Positions 16,635 through 26,754 of a stretch of DNA of 64,000 nucleotides are shown here, one piece after another. This DNA comes from Nocardia anaemiae NBRC 100462 (lineage in GTDB: Bacteria > Actinomycetota > Actinomycetes > Mycobacteriales > Mycobacteriaceae). Where the stretch lies: positions 1 through 64,000 of the forward strand of contig NZ_BDAZ01000072.1 of NCBI RefSeq assembly GCF_001612725.1. The letters run 5' to 3'. The translations under genes and the position numbers were made by a program. The notes beneath the pieces are model-generated. The model had not been told where the DNA came from, made no database searches, and was given only the letters and a program-made list of their open reading frames with translations. How positions within the stretch are numbered: position 1 is the first letter of the stretch; every line of letters starts with the position of its first letter.

Positions 16635-17285
16635 ATGGACCGCAAGTTCCAGTGGCAAGAGCAGCGGACCACGACGCCGGACGGCGTCTACCGCTTGCTG
16701 CGTACCGCCATCCTTGACGGAACTGTGCCTCAAGGTGGACAACTGCGCGAGACACACATTGCTGAAGATCTCGGGATCAGTCGGTCCCCGCTACGCGAGG
16801 CGCTGACCAGGCTCGAGGAGGAGGGGCTGGTCGTGAAGATCCCCTTCCGGGGGGCGTTCGTTGTGGAGGTGACTGCACGCGACGTCGCCGAGATCGCATC
16901 GATCCGCGTACTTGTCGAGCCATACGCTGCTGAGCTCTCGGCCGAAAAGCTGTGCGGTCCTGAGCGGCCTCGGCTAATGCAAACCATCGAGGAACTCCAC
17001 CGCGCCACGGACACGAACGATATCCCGGCCAGCATTGACGCTCATCTTCGCTTCCACAGGCTCTTCTACGACTCTTCGGGAAACGCCGTTCTGCAAGGTC
17101 TTTGGAATGGTTGGGAGACCAAACTGCGTCTCTACCTCGCAGTCGACCATCGTAGTTACAGCAACCTGCATGACATTGCCGTTGAGCACGAGAGACTGGC
17201 TGCGCTTGTTTTGGAGGGTGACATCGATGGCTTCCGCCAGGAGCTGGTCAGTCAAATGCAAAACGCACTCCGAGCCCAACTGTAA
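16635..17285 (+). CDS. GntR-family regulator, FCD subfamily, no. 3
   Basis: A 216-residue winged-helix regulator with SRSPLREALTRLEEEGLVV and FRGAFVVEV, then an FCD domain with DAHLRFHRLFYDSS at the ligand/metal site. The ATG at 16635 after AGAGAGGG fits operator H; the long upstream open frame is the aminotransferase remnant. It is more divergent from the other two GntR proteins than they are from each other. It sits where a regulator follows the first operon copy, so it may come from the same ancestral duplication or be a later acquisition. Confidence 0.87.
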   Translation: MDRKFQWQEQRTTTPDGVYRLLRTAILDGTVPQGGQLRETHIAEDLGISRSPLREALTRLEEEGLVVKIPFRGAFVVEVTARDVAEIASIRVLVEPYAAELSAEKLCGPERPRLMQTIEELHRATDTNDIPASIDAHLRFHRLFYDSSGNAVLQGLWNGWETKLRLYLAVDHRSYSNLHDIAVEHERLAALVLEGDIDGFRQELVSQMQNALRAQL

Positions 17286-17349
17286 ACGAGACGGACTGTG
17301 AATCCCCCCCGGTGAGTCCGGGACTTCATCTCTTGTGAAGGATGGAGTC

Positions 17350-17641
17350 GTGTCGAGGAGGAAGTACCCGGTCGAACTGCGTGAGCGGGCCGTGCGGATG
17401 TTTGTGGAGATCCGTCATCAGCATGGTCGGAGTGGGCGGCGATGCGGGCAGTAGCCGAGTTGTCGGGAATCGGCCACCCGGAGACGGTGCGGATGTGGGT
17501 GCGCCAAAGTGAGGTCGACACCGGTGCGCGTCGGGTGTCACGACCGAGGAGTCCGAGGAACTGAAGCGACTGCGGCGTGAGAACGCAGAACTCGAGCGCG
17601 CCAACGCAATTCTGAAAGCGGCTTTCTTCGCGTCAATGTAA
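17350..17641 (+). pseudogene. IS3-family transposase OrfA, frameshifted
   Basis: From a GTG at 17350 the frames give RRKYPVELRERAVRMFVEIR, then AVAELSGIGHPETVRMWVRQ, then TTEESEELKRLRRENAELER and ANAILKAAFF. This is the helix-turn-helix plus leucine-zipper layout of IS3 OrfA, spread over at least two frame changes (near 17425 and 17530). Confidence 0.85.
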
Positions 17642-17776
17642 GGACGATCAAGCCCAGCGGGTTCGCTCTCCCCGGCTGTTTGATGCTAGTAGCTTGTCAC
17701 GATGTGCGGCCCCCGCCGGGTTCCGGCCGGTGGGGTTCGTGGCCTGATAGGAGCGCGCTCGATGCCCGATTGACGC

Positions 17777-18759
17777 GTGCCCGTCCTCACTCGGCTCGCC
17801 AGATTCCGAGCCCGTGGAGAGGATGAAACGTGGCCGGAGGCGAAGTTCGCCATGGAGGACTGCCGCCACGTGACACGCGGGCTCGAACGGGACCTTCTCG
17901 CAGCAGGATTCGAAGTTGTTCGGGTGCCGACGCACTTGATGGCCGCTGCTCGTCGTGGTGGCCGGGAGAAGGGCAAGTCCGACCCGATCGACGCCCTCGC
18001 CGTCGCGCACGCGGCGCTGCGCGAGCCGGACCTCCCGACCGGCCGCCTGGACGGTCCAGCACGGGAGGTGAAACTGCTGTCGGACTACCGGCATGTCCTG
18101 GTTACCGAGCGGACGGAGCTGATCAACCAGCTGCGCTGGCACCTTCACGAACTCGACCCCGGTCTCGGATTCCGGCTCGTGGGCTGCGCCGCTACTGCGT
18201 CATTGACGACCTCGCCGAACGCCTCACCAGCTTCAACGGGTTGGTCGCCCAGCTCACGCGAGAGATGACGGGCCGCTGCCGCGAGCTGACCCGTCAGATC
18301 AACGATCTGGAACGGCAGCTGCGTGACCGGGTCCGGCTGCTGGCACCACGCCTGCTCGCCGTCCCCGGATGCGGGGTGCTTTCGGCGGCAGTGATCATCG
18401 GCGAAACCGCTGGGGCACAACGGTTCCGGAACAAAGACGCCTATGCGCGATTTACAGGGACCGCGCCGATCCCGGTTTGGTCGGGCAGCACGCCGGGCAA
18501 GGTCCGGCTCAACCGCGGCGGGAACCGCTGGATCAACTGTGCCCTGCACATGATCGCGCTTACCCAAACCCGTGGCCTAGGCCCCAGCAAGGACTACGTC
18601 GGCAAGCTCACCGCTCGCGGCAAGACCGGCGTCGAGGCTATGCGCCTGCTGTGCCGGCGGCTGTCCGATGTCGTCTACCGCGCTTTGATCACCGACGAGC
18701 GAGCCGCCGCTCAGTCGCCATCGGAGCTCACGAAACCGGCTGTGTTGCAGGCGGCTTGA
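17777..18759 (+). pseudogene. IS110-family transposase, truncated and frameshifted
   Basis: The first frame gives AMEDCRHVTRGLERDLLAAG, KSDPIDALAVAHAALREPDL and a DEDD-type core. Near 18180 the reading frame changes and continues with LLAVPGCGVLSAAVIIGETA, AYARFTGTAPIPVWSGSTPG and RLNRGGNRWINCALHMIALT, the IS110 C-terminal transposase_20 domain. The normal N-terminal WAGIDVGK-type start is missing. Confidence 0.85.
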
Positions 18760-18764
18760 CATAG

Positions 18765-18955
18765 GAGCATCGCCGAGATAGACCGGCGACAGCGCTGATA
18801 ATCGGGTTCATCACCGAACACCAGGGCCCCCGAGAGCGGCGGCCTGCGGCGGGCGTCGAGTCCATCTGCGCCGGGCTCACCGAGCTCGGAGTGAAAGTCG
18901 CCTCATCAACGTATTACGAATACCGCAACCGCACCGTCACGAGACAGATCCATGG
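18765..18955 (+). pseudogene. IS3-family OrfB, N-terminal fragment
   Basis: ALIIGFITEHQGPRERRPAA, GVESICAGLTELGVKVASST and YYEYRNR match the start of IS3 OrfB. Similarity ends near 18955 and the integrase (DDE) core is absent. Confidence 0.75.
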
Positions 18956-19830
18956 CCGCCCCCCTCTACACCAGCGGCATCCTCGGATAGAGGTCGGCGT
19001 GCTGGCGCCTTGTCTCCTGCTTGCTCGTGCTGACGCAAACGAGCCCCACCAATGCCATTTCGTGTGGCTCGCCTGTGTGCAGTTTCCGACGACGTGCGCA
19101 CGGAATTGGTCGTGCATGCGTCCGTCTCAGTCGTGCTGCTGCCGCATGTTAGAGAGGGGCGACGGACTCCCGCTCGCGCACGCGGAGGTGTCGACGGTGA
19201 CGGAACTGTGTGCTGCGAGCGGCTTCGCTGTCTGATCTCGGCCAGGTATGACTGCCCGAGCGAGGGCGAATGTGCGCGAGGAGGCCCTCGTGCACGCGGA
19301 TGGCTCAGTTGTGCCGAATGCGCGTGCTAGAGAACTGGGCGAAATTCACTCGAACACGCGGGAGGGGTCATTTCTGACGTCAATGTGTGGTGCGAGTGCT
19401 GCTTTCGGCGCATGTGCGCCACGACAGGGGCGGCCGTGAGCGACTCGGAGGGGGAAGAGTGGGTGATCGAGCACGTATTTGCATCAAATTTGACGCAAAT
19501 ACGTACTCGAGCAGTGCGCGAGAGGGGACTTGATCACAGATCTACGTCATCCTTGACGCTGATTGGTGTTCAAGTGGAGGCTATTTCGGTTCGCTGGAAC
19601 ATAGCATGGAGTCGCTGACAATGTTGTGATGTCCGTATTGTCTTGACTTGTAACGTTTTTGGTACCGTGGTGGAGGTAGCTGCGTGGGGGACGTTGTATC
19701 GATTGATTCGGTCTCGGTCTGTTGGCTGCTTCAAATGGTGAGGGTGAGGGAGACGGGTTGCCACCGGTCTATGCGTCCTTTTTCGCGTAGCAGGATGTCC
19801 GCCGCCGGATGAGGGACACCCCGCCTTCGT
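18956..19830. other. Non-coding stretch after the IS remnants
   Basis: About 870 bases without a credible gene: the open frames are short, lack ribosome sites and read as low-complexity peptides. The composition is less GC-rich than the flanks and rich in CG/GCA words. It contains the 44-base palindrome at 19467-19510 and several TGACG(T/C)-type words nearby (19377, 19490, 19545). Confidence 0.5.
19467..19510. repeat. 44-base imperfect palindrome
   Basis: The arms TCGAG, ACGTATTTGC and TCAAA are mirrored as TTTGA, GCAAATACGT and CTCGA around a centre between 19488 and 19489. Only two base pairs are mismatched. It is isolated, in AT-rich sequence, in a gene-free region. It could be an operator, a recombination site or an end of a lost element. 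Confidence 0.75.
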
Positions 19831-20754
<924 letters not shown>

Positions 20755-20899
20755 TGCGGGTGTTCGGCCAGCACGCCGAGGCCGGCGGCGGCATCGTCCC
20801 ATCCCAACGGCGCCGCGCCGGAACGGCCGTGTCCATGAAGATCCATCGTCACCGGCCGTAGGCCCGCCGTGTGGACGGTGTGGTCGGCGAAGCGTGAGG
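20755..20899 (-). pseudogene. Alpha/beta-hydrolase fragment
   Basis: About 48 codons: SRFADHTVHTAGLRPVTMDL and HGHGRSGAAPLGWDDAAAGL, the strand-loop segment that precedes the nucleophile elbow in alpha/beta hydrolases. There is no start and no catalytic triad. It is directly joined to the truncated fadD and to the stop of the membrane-protein gene. Confidence 0.65.
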
Positions 20900-21544
20900 T
20901 CAGCTGCGATACAGCCCGGGTTTGTTCGGTCGCGGCCCCGGTGTGGCATCGGCTCGGGAGGCGGGTTCCACAGGGCCCGGCGCGTCGGCTACGCGATGCC
21001 GACTGTCGGCCTCGGCGGCGGCTCTGGCATCGACCTCGCGTCGCGCGAAGGCGATATCGCGTGCGCTGCGCACGGACAATCGGCCGAGCGAGGTCGCGGC
21101 GAAGAACAGGATCAGCGCCCCGAGACCATAGAAGTAGGCCAGTTGTAGCAGGGCCCGTTTCAGGTCGGACGTGGCGACGGGTTCGCCGACATCCCCGATT
21201 TTCAGTGTGTGCGCCAGTATCGGCCCGATCACGAACCACAAGCCCGCCGCCACTGCCAGCCACGCGCCGAAGCTCGCCACAAGCCGGTTGCGGCTGGCCA
21301 GCATGAGCAATCCGCCGATGATCGCGGCGACGCCGGGCAACACCTGGAGCCACCCGCGCGCCGCCGTCCACACCCACGGGTCGTCCGGAGTGAACGCGAA
21401 GCCGAAGTAGGGTCCGATGAACGGGATCAGCGCACCCCAGATGCCCAGCACTAGCACCGCGAGCCCGCCGAGGGCTCCTCGGCTGCGGGGAATTCGAAGG
21501 CGACGGCCGTGGCCTGCGTGGACGGTGTCGTCGACGTCTCTCAT
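20900..21544 (-). CDS. Four-helix membrane protein of unknown function (SPW-repeat-like)
   Basis: The 214-residue protein begins at an ATG at 21544 with GGAGG five bases upstream. Four hydrophobic segments are visible (about residues 20-50, 62-80, 88-110 and 128-150). Tryptophan/proline pairs such as DDPWVWTAARGWLQVLPG resemble the SPW-repeat membrane proteins of actinobacteria. The C-terminal 55 residues are charged and probably cytoplasmic. It is isolated, bounded downstream by gene debris. I do not recognise a specific function. Confidence 0.65.
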   Translation of the reverse strand: MRDVDDTVHAGHGRRLRIPRSRGALGGLAVLVLGIWGALIPFIGPYFGFAFTPDDPWVWTAARGWLQVLPGVAAIIGGLLMLASRNRLVASFGAWLAVAAGLWFVIGPILAHTLKIGDVGEPVATSDLKRALLQLAYFYGLGALILFFAATSLGRLSVRSARDIAFARREVDARAAAEADSRHRVADAPGPVEPASRADATPGPRPNKPGLYRS

Positions 21545-22361
21545 GGCGCCTCCATTCGTCGAAGTAGGTGCACATATGCGGCCTACCCTTTGCACACCGC
21601 CATACGCACGGAAGCGCGTGCGGGTCCGCTGCCTGCAGTGATCGGCGGTTTCGAAGATCATCGGCGGCCGCGATTGCGGCGGTGTCCGGTTTGATCGGCC
21701 GGGACCTGGATCGTGGCAGCGATCCCACGCTCGCGCGGGTGTGCCGACGGTGCCGAGTGCGCATGCGGGAACGGCTCTGCCGAAGGAGCTTCAGGTGATT
21801 TTGGATCATTTGGAGCCGTTGCCGGGTGTGGTTAGCGGGTGGCTCGTTGCATGCGCTGCCGTATACCGGATCGTGTCGAGGTGAGGATCCGTAGCGTAGG
21901 GCGCCGTACACCCTCGTAGTGGGTGTAGTCGGCGCGGGGCGCTCATTGGTCTGATGCGTAGCCTCGTGCCACCAGCAGCGCAGTATGGTGAGCTGTCGTT
22001 CCATAAGGGGTCCAGCCAGTTGTTCTTGGATCTTGGCGAGGTGGGCCGGTTCTTCGGCGGTCCATTCATGGCCGTCCTCGGCGTTGTCGGCAACGGTTGC
22101 TCGCTGCTGACGTATCCGCTTGTTGCCGATAGTGGCGGCGACTGTCCCACTGGCGTATGGCGTTTCGGCTTCGGCTCAGTGGTTGGGGCGCACTGTCGAC
22201 CACGTCGAGTTGGCCACGGGCGCCGCTGCGTTGTCCTAACCCACGACGCGCCATAGCGGTCGTCGTACTGCGGTTGATTGCCGGTGTGCATGCGCGCTCG
22301 GACAACCGCGCCTTGCGCTCGATTGCTGGCGGTATGCTCGGGATTGATACGTCGGAGGTGG
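21545..22361. other. Gene-poor region before the LuxR regulator
   Basis: About 800 bases with no recognised gene. A minus-strand stretch near 21950-22150 reads like coding sequence in one frame (ATVADNAEDGHEWTAEEPAH, LAKIQEQLAGPLMERQLTIL) but has no clear start, no domain I know and stops nearby. It is probably a decayed gene. Confidence 0.4.
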
Positions 22362-23009
22362 ATGTTGCGTGTAGTGCTGGCCGATGACGACGTCCTGCTT
22401 CGCGAAGGTGTCGCCAGCCTGCTCGCACGCTGCGGTTTGGACGTGGCGGGACAGGCCGGAGACGCCGCGCAACTCTTGGCGCTGGTTCGGGACAAGGTTC
22501 CGGATCTGGTGGTGGTCGACATTCGGATGCCACCGACGCATACCACCGAAGGTCTCGACGCGGCCCGGGTGATCCGGGGCGAACTCCCGGAGACGGGGAT
22601 CCTGGTCCTGTCGGCGCATGCCGATGTCGAGGACGCGATGGAGTTGCTGGCTGGAGGTCGGCGGATCGGCTATCTGCTCAAGAGCCGGATCACCGACGTG
22701 GAGGAGTTCGTCGACACTCTGTATCGGATCGCCAAGGGCGCATCGGTCATCGACCCCGCTCTGGTGCAGGAGCTGGTATCGGCGCGCCGACGCGACGACC
22801 CGCTGGCGGTACTCAGCGCCCGGGAGCGGGAAGTGCTCGCGCTCATGGCGGAGGGCCGATCCAATGCCGGTATCGCCCGGCGGCTGTGGGTCACCGAGGG
22901 CACGGTCGAGAAGCATGTGCGCAGTATTTTGACCAAACTGGATCTGCCCGAGACCGGGGACGACCACCGCAGAGTCCTCGCGGTGGTCACCTTTCTCGAT
23001 GCTCGCTGA
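22362..23009 (+). CDS. NarL/LuxR-type response regulator
   Basis: The protein has 215 residues. The receiver domain shows LADDDVLLREG with the acidic pocket, a phospho-acceptor Asp in VVVDIRMPPT and the switch Lys in YLLKSRI. A C-terminal LuxR helix-turn-helix carries LSAREREVLALMAEGRSNAG and VEKHVRSILTKLDL. The ATG at 22362 is 3 bases after GGAGG, a tight but usable ribosome site. The histidine kinase at 24341 is the plausible partner, as both belong to the NarL/DesK-like class. Confidence 0.87.
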   Translation: MLRVVLADDDVLLREGVASLLARCGLDVAGQAGDAAQLLALVRDKVPDLVVVDIRMPPTHTTEGLDAARVIRGELPETGILVLSAHADVEDAMELLAGGRRIGYLLKSRITDVEEFVDTLYRIAKGASVIDPALVQELVSARRRDDPLAVLSAREREVLALMAEGRSNAGIARRLWVTEGTVEKHVRSILTKLDLPETGDDHRRVLAVVTFLDAR

Positions 23010-23439
23010 GCGGATTGCCATAGTCCGCGGCGGCGAGCAGCGCACGAATCGCGCCCGAGGACAGCGCGGACTTGGCCAGGAAGCCCACCGCGCTGCTCGC
23101 AGCGACCATATCGGCGATGTCCTGCTCGGCACGGGCCGAGGTCAGTATCACCGGCGGCGGCGTCGGCCCGCCGTGGTGGTACACGCGCTCGGCAAGTTCG
23201 AAGCCGTTCTCCTCGCCGAGCTCGATATCGACGAGCATCACGTCCGGCTCCAGCTCCGCGACACCCCACATCGCCGCTGCGCTTGTCGACGCCACGCCGA
23301 CGACGGTGATGCCCTCTCGCTCGAGCAGTTCGCGTCCGGCGTCGAGAAAGTCGACGTTGTCATCCACGATGAAACAACGCAGACGCTGAGCCGACGGCAC
23401 CATGACCTGAGTGTCTGGCAGCGCGCTACGGGCGCGCAT
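22987..23439 (-). CDS. Single-domain response regulator (receiver only)
   Basis: The 150-residue protein has one CheY-like receiver: IVDDNVDFLDAG for the acidic pocket, the phospho-Asp in VMLVDIELGEENG, and T/S and Lys sites in VILTSARA and GFLAKSAL. No DNA-binding output domain follows. Its 3' end overlaps the convergent LuxR gene by 23 bases. A start at 23403 (MVPSAQRL) would be 12 codons shorter and fits the domain edge as well. It may act as a phosphate sink or shuttle for the nearby kinase. Confidence 0.82.
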   Translation of the reverse strand: MRARSALPDTQVMVPSAQRLRCFIVDDNVDFLDAGRELLEREGITVVGVASTSAAAMWGVAELEPDVMLVDIELGEENGFELAERVYHHGGPTPPPVILTSARAEQDIADMVAASSAVGFLAKSALSSGAIRALLAAADYGNPLSEHRER

Positions 23440-23515
23440 CCCCGCTAACGGGAACTTTCCGCACCGGCACAGCCACGGCCGCCTCGCCAGCGGATCGTGG
23501 AGGCTGGGCCGCTGC

Positions 23516-24034
23516 TCATCGGGTCGGCTGGGCCATACGGTTCTCGAAACTCAGCATCCACCGCTGTTTCTCGATGTCGTCGATGAGATCGTGCAGCAGA
23601 TCCGCCGTGGACGGGTCCTCGCCGCCGACGTCGTCGTGAACGATGCGCATCGTGCCTGCGGTGGTGCGGAGCCGGTCGCAGATCAGCTCGACCACAGCGG
23701 CGGTGTTCTGCTCACTACGGGGGAATGCCCTCAGCAGTGTCGTCGCGGCAACGGTGTCGGGCCGTCCATCGGGCATGGCGTCCAGTGCGCGCATCCGCTC
23801 GGCGATGGTGTCGCTGCCCTCGCGCGCGATGTCGACGATTTCTTCGAGCTGCAGGTCCAGGTCGCGGAAACCGTGGCCGATGACGTTCCAGCGTGCTTGC
23901 TTGCCCAGCAACTGCAATGCGATGAGATCGGTAAGGACCTGTTGTAGGTCCGCGCGCATCCTCGACGAGGCGCGGAACCCCGCGGCGCTGACTGCGGAGT
24001 CATGAAAGATCGAGAAGATCGAGGTGTTGGACAT
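23516..24034 (-). CDS. Dps-like ferritin-family protein
   Basis: A 172-residue four-helix protein of the Dps/DNA-starvation family. ARWNVIGHGFRDLDLQLEEI corresponds to the ferroxidase helix, although the usual LH is LD here. EGSDTIAERMRALDAMPDGR and the helix-4 ELICDRLRTTAGTMRIVHDD follow. Dps proteins store iron and protect DNA. The ATG at 24034 has CGGGAGC upstream; a longer open frame lacks that. It is divergent from the histidine kinase gene, so stress control by the kinase system is plausible. Confidence 0.84.
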   Translation of the reverse strand: MSNTSIFSIFHDSAVSAAGFRASSRMRADLQQVLTDLIALQLLGKQARWNVIGHGFRDLDLQLEEIVDIAREGSDTIAERMRALDAMPDGRPDTVAATTLLRAFPRSEQNTAAVVELICDRLRTTAGTMRIVHDDVGGEDPSTADLLHDLIDDIEKQRWMLSFENRMAQPTR

Positions 24035-24340
24035 GGTTGCTCCCGTTTCGTGATGGGCCCCGATCGACCAGGGCAATCGGTATCGGCCGAGGAACGCCGG
24101 TGGCGGCCCATGGCGTTCGGCCGCCGTCGTCGCGAGCAGGCAATCGGCTTCGACCTGCCGCTCGGTTCCCCGTCCGCTATCAGCTTCGCCGTTCGACGAA
24201 CTCGTGTCGTCACCGCTGACACCCATTCACCGCACCCGCGACCAGGAAGATCGCCTACCTGCTACCAGCCAGTCCTGCGAACGGCTCGTCCGGAGCAACC
24301 ACCCGATTGTCCGATCGTGGCCAGGGAGGATACTGAGTTC

Positions 24341-25924
24341 ATGCCGCCGAGGGATGTGCTATCGGCGTTGCTGCGTCCGGCGACACCGCCGCTGTGGTTG
24401 GGGATCGTGATCGCCGCGGGCGTCATCGCGCTGGAGACGCTTGTGATCGTCCTCCTGGAGCATCTGTCGCCCGGTGAGACGTTCGAGCCGGTCTATCTGC
24501 TCGGCATCCTGGTGGTCTCCATGGTGTGGGGGTTGGGCCTGGCGGTGGCTACCTCGCTGGTCAGCGCCATCGCCCTGGCTTATTTCGGTGGCGCCAGACC
24601 TGGCGACGAGTTCGCGTCGTTCAGCTTCGAGAACGGTGTGCTCGTCGTCGTGTTCCTCGTGGCGGCATTGTGTACGAACTTCATCGCGGGTTTGGCCCGA
24701 GTCCGGGCGTTCGAAGCCGAGCAACGCCGCCGCGAAGCCGAGGACGCCAAAGCCGGCCTGCGGGACAGCCGCGACCGAATCGGGGTGCTGGCCGAACAGC
24801 AGGCCGCGCTGCGGCGGGTGGCCACCCTGGTGGCGCGTGGCGCGCCCGGCTTCGAGGTCTTCTCGACGGTGGCAGAGCAGTTGGCCCGCGCGCTCGGCAC
24901 CGCCAATGCGTCGTTGTGGCGCTACGAGTCCGACGGCACCGCCACTCTCGTCTCGGCTCATGACGACCCGTCGCAGAATACGGCGAGGCCGATCGGTTCG
25001 CGTTGGTCGCTGGAGGGCGACAACATCGTCGGCGTAATTCGCGCCAGCGGCCGCCCGGCCCGGATCGACACCCATGACGCGCCGGGATCGGCGGCCGCGC
25101 GCATCCGTGAGCTCGGTCTGCGCGGCGGGGTGGGGGCGCCGATCATGGTCGAGAGCAATCTGTGGGGCGCCGCCGTCGTCGGCAGTGCCGAGCCAGGGTC
25201 GCTGCCACCGGATACCGAGGCGCGCGTCGCCGACTTCGCCGACCTCGTCGCGACGGCGATCGCCAATGCCGAATCGCGTGCGGAACTGACCGCGTCGCGC
25301 GTCCGGATCGTGGCGGCCGGCGACGAGGCGCGGCGCCGCCTGGAACGCGATCTGCATGACGGAGCTCAGCAACGGCTGGTATCTCTCGCATTGGAATTGC
25401 GCTCTTTGCAGGACTCGGTGCCCTCCGAACTCGATGCCCTGAACGGGCAGATCGCCCGGGTCGCGAGCGGTCTGGCCGCCGCATCGGAGAATCTCCAGGA
25501 ACTTTCGCGCGGAATTCATCCCGCGATCCTGTCGAAAGGTGGACTCGTCCCGGCATTGAAGACGCTGGCCCGCCGCTGCCCGGTTCCAGTGGACCTCGAT
25601 GTCGGGGTCGAACGGCGATTGCCGGATTCGGTGGAGATCGGCGCCTACTACGCGGTGGCCGAAGCGCTGACGAACGCCGCCAAGTACGCCCAAGCCTCCG
25701 AAGTGTCCGTCCGGGCCGCGGTGAAGGGCGACAGTCTGTGTTTATCGATTCGCGACGACGGCATCGGCGGTGCCGACGCCAGAAAAGGTTCAGGACTGAT
25801 CGGTCTCAAAGACCGCATCGAAGCGCTGGGCGGCCACGTACTCGTCACCAGCCCGACGGGGATCGGTACATCGCTGTACATCACGATCCCAGTAGAGGTT
25901 CACGACAGCACACGTCTTGTGTGA
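24341..25924 (+). CDS. Sensor histidine kinase (DUF4118-like membrane domain, GAF, HisKA_3, HATPase)
   Basis: The protein has 527 residues. Residues 15-110 form three to four membrane helices as in DUF4118/KdpD-like sensors. A coiled coil (about 115-150) leads to a GAF domain (about 155-305). The HisKA_3 phosphorylation site is RRLERDLHDGAQQRLVSLAL, with the His before the DG, and the HATPase shows AEALTNAAKYAQASE and DDGIGGADARKGSGLIGLKDR. The ATG at 24341 has GGGAGGA 10 bases upstream. Likely phosphodonor for the LuxR-type regulator at 22362. Confidence 0.88.
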   Translation: MPPRDVLSALLRPATPPLWLGIVIAAGVIALETLVIVLLEHLSPGETFEPVYLLGILVVSMVWGLGLAVATSLVSAIALAYFGGARPGDEFASFSFENGVLVVVFLVAALCTNFIAGLARVRAFEAEQRRREAEDAKAGLRDSRDRIGVLAEQQAALRRVATLVARGAPGFEVFSTVAEQLARALGTANASLWRYESDGTATLVSAHDDPSQNTARPIGSRWSLEGDNIVGVIRASGRPARIDTHDAPGSAAARIRELGLRGGVGAPIMVESNLWGAAVVGSAEPGSLPPDTEARVADFADLVATAIANAESRAELTASRVRIVAAGDEARRRLERDLHDGAQQRLVSLALELRSLQDSVPSELDALNGQIARVASGLAAASENLQELSRGIHPAILSKGGLVPALKTLARRCPVPVDLDVGVERRLPDSVEIGAYYAVAEALTNAAKYAQASEVSVRAAVKGDSLCLSIRDDGIGGADARKGSGLIGLKDRIEALGGHVLVTSPTGIGTSLYITIPVEVHDSTRLV

Positions 25925-26154
25925 CCGCGCGGGTCTACCGCTCAGCACGGGTTCGGCGTGGAGTCGTCCCGCCGGCGGAGCGGCTACGTTCGGTGCCGGA
26001 TCCAGCGGGCTCGATCGGGCCGGGTTGCAGCTAGCGGGTATCCGCACTGTCACGGTGGTGGGGCCTATAGACGGCGGCCAGCGCCGACGACAAAGGGTAT
26101 GCGGCCGGACGATTCTGGATGTCGGTTCCCACCGGGCAAACGAGGAGTCTCGAC

Positions 26155-26667
26155 ATGGTCATGTACCAACAAGCCGTCATATCCCCAGCAGCCACCGAAG
26201 TTCACACTCGCGCACCGGCAGGGCGGACCACGGAGGCCGCCGCGGTGGCGAGGGAGTTCGCGGCCCGACCTGCGACATGGCCGGGTGGCCCGGTTGGCGA
26301 ACTGATCGCCGAACATATCAATGCTCTGCACGTCACGCACTTCAGCATCGCGAACCCACAATCCACCGAGTTCGCGGCCAAGATGACCAACAGAACTCGC
26401 AGGGGACGGTGGCGGCTGAGTTGGCTTCCCGAAATGTCGCTGACCCGAAAGCAAGTCGTCAGTGCAATGGTTCTCGAGAAAATCCTCATCGCTCATGATC
26501 TCGACAGCGCAACCATGTTGCGGATCATGAATGTCCTAGCCGCCGATCTCCAGATGCCCCTGCACCAACTCCTCGGTCGCCTCTCGTCACATCAGAAAGG
26601 AGCAGGCGCGCCGCACTGCGGTGGCTCGGCACCGTGGTGGAGCAGGGGTCCGCTCATGGAGTACTGA
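26155..26667 (+). CDS. Hypothetical protein
   Basis: A 170-residue protein I do not recognise. The ATG at 26155 follows GAGGAG by 7 bases; an in-frame ATG at 26119 has no ribosome site. A low-complexity N-terminus leads to a basic middle (MTNRTRRGRWRLSWLPEMSL) and a helical C-terminal part with LEKILIAHDLDSATMLRIMN and LAADLQMPLHQLLGRL. The last 25 residues are Gly/Trp/Pro-rich and may be an extension into unrelated DNA. It could be a small DNA- or RNA-binding protein, but nothing shows this directly. Confidence 0.5.
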   Translation: MVMYQQAVISPAATEVHTRAPAGRTTEAAAVAREFAARPATWPGGPVGELIAEHINALHVTHFSIANPQSTEFAAKMTNRTRRGRWRLSWLPEMSLTRKQVVSAMVLEKILIAHDLDSATMLRIMNVLAADLQMPLHQLLGRLSSHQKGAGAPHCGGSAPWWSRGPLMEY

Positions 26668-26754
26668 TACCGATCTCCGGCGCCGGAGCTGCCGAAGAAG
26701 CGCGCATCCTGCCCGCGTCCGCCGGGCCACCCGGCTATTGATACGCCACGGTGT

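Larger units (their letters stand above)
17299..18955 (+). mobile_element. Composite: IS3-family remnant split by an IS110-family remnant
   Basis: A left end resembling IS3-type ends (GGTGAGTCCGGGACTTC from about 17311) is followed by a frameshifted orfA, then about 1.1 kb of IS110-type DNA, then the N-terminal part of orfB. The orfA end and orfB start are adjacent in intact elements, so the IS110 element inserted into the IS3 element. The IS3 right end is missing. Confidence 0.75.
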
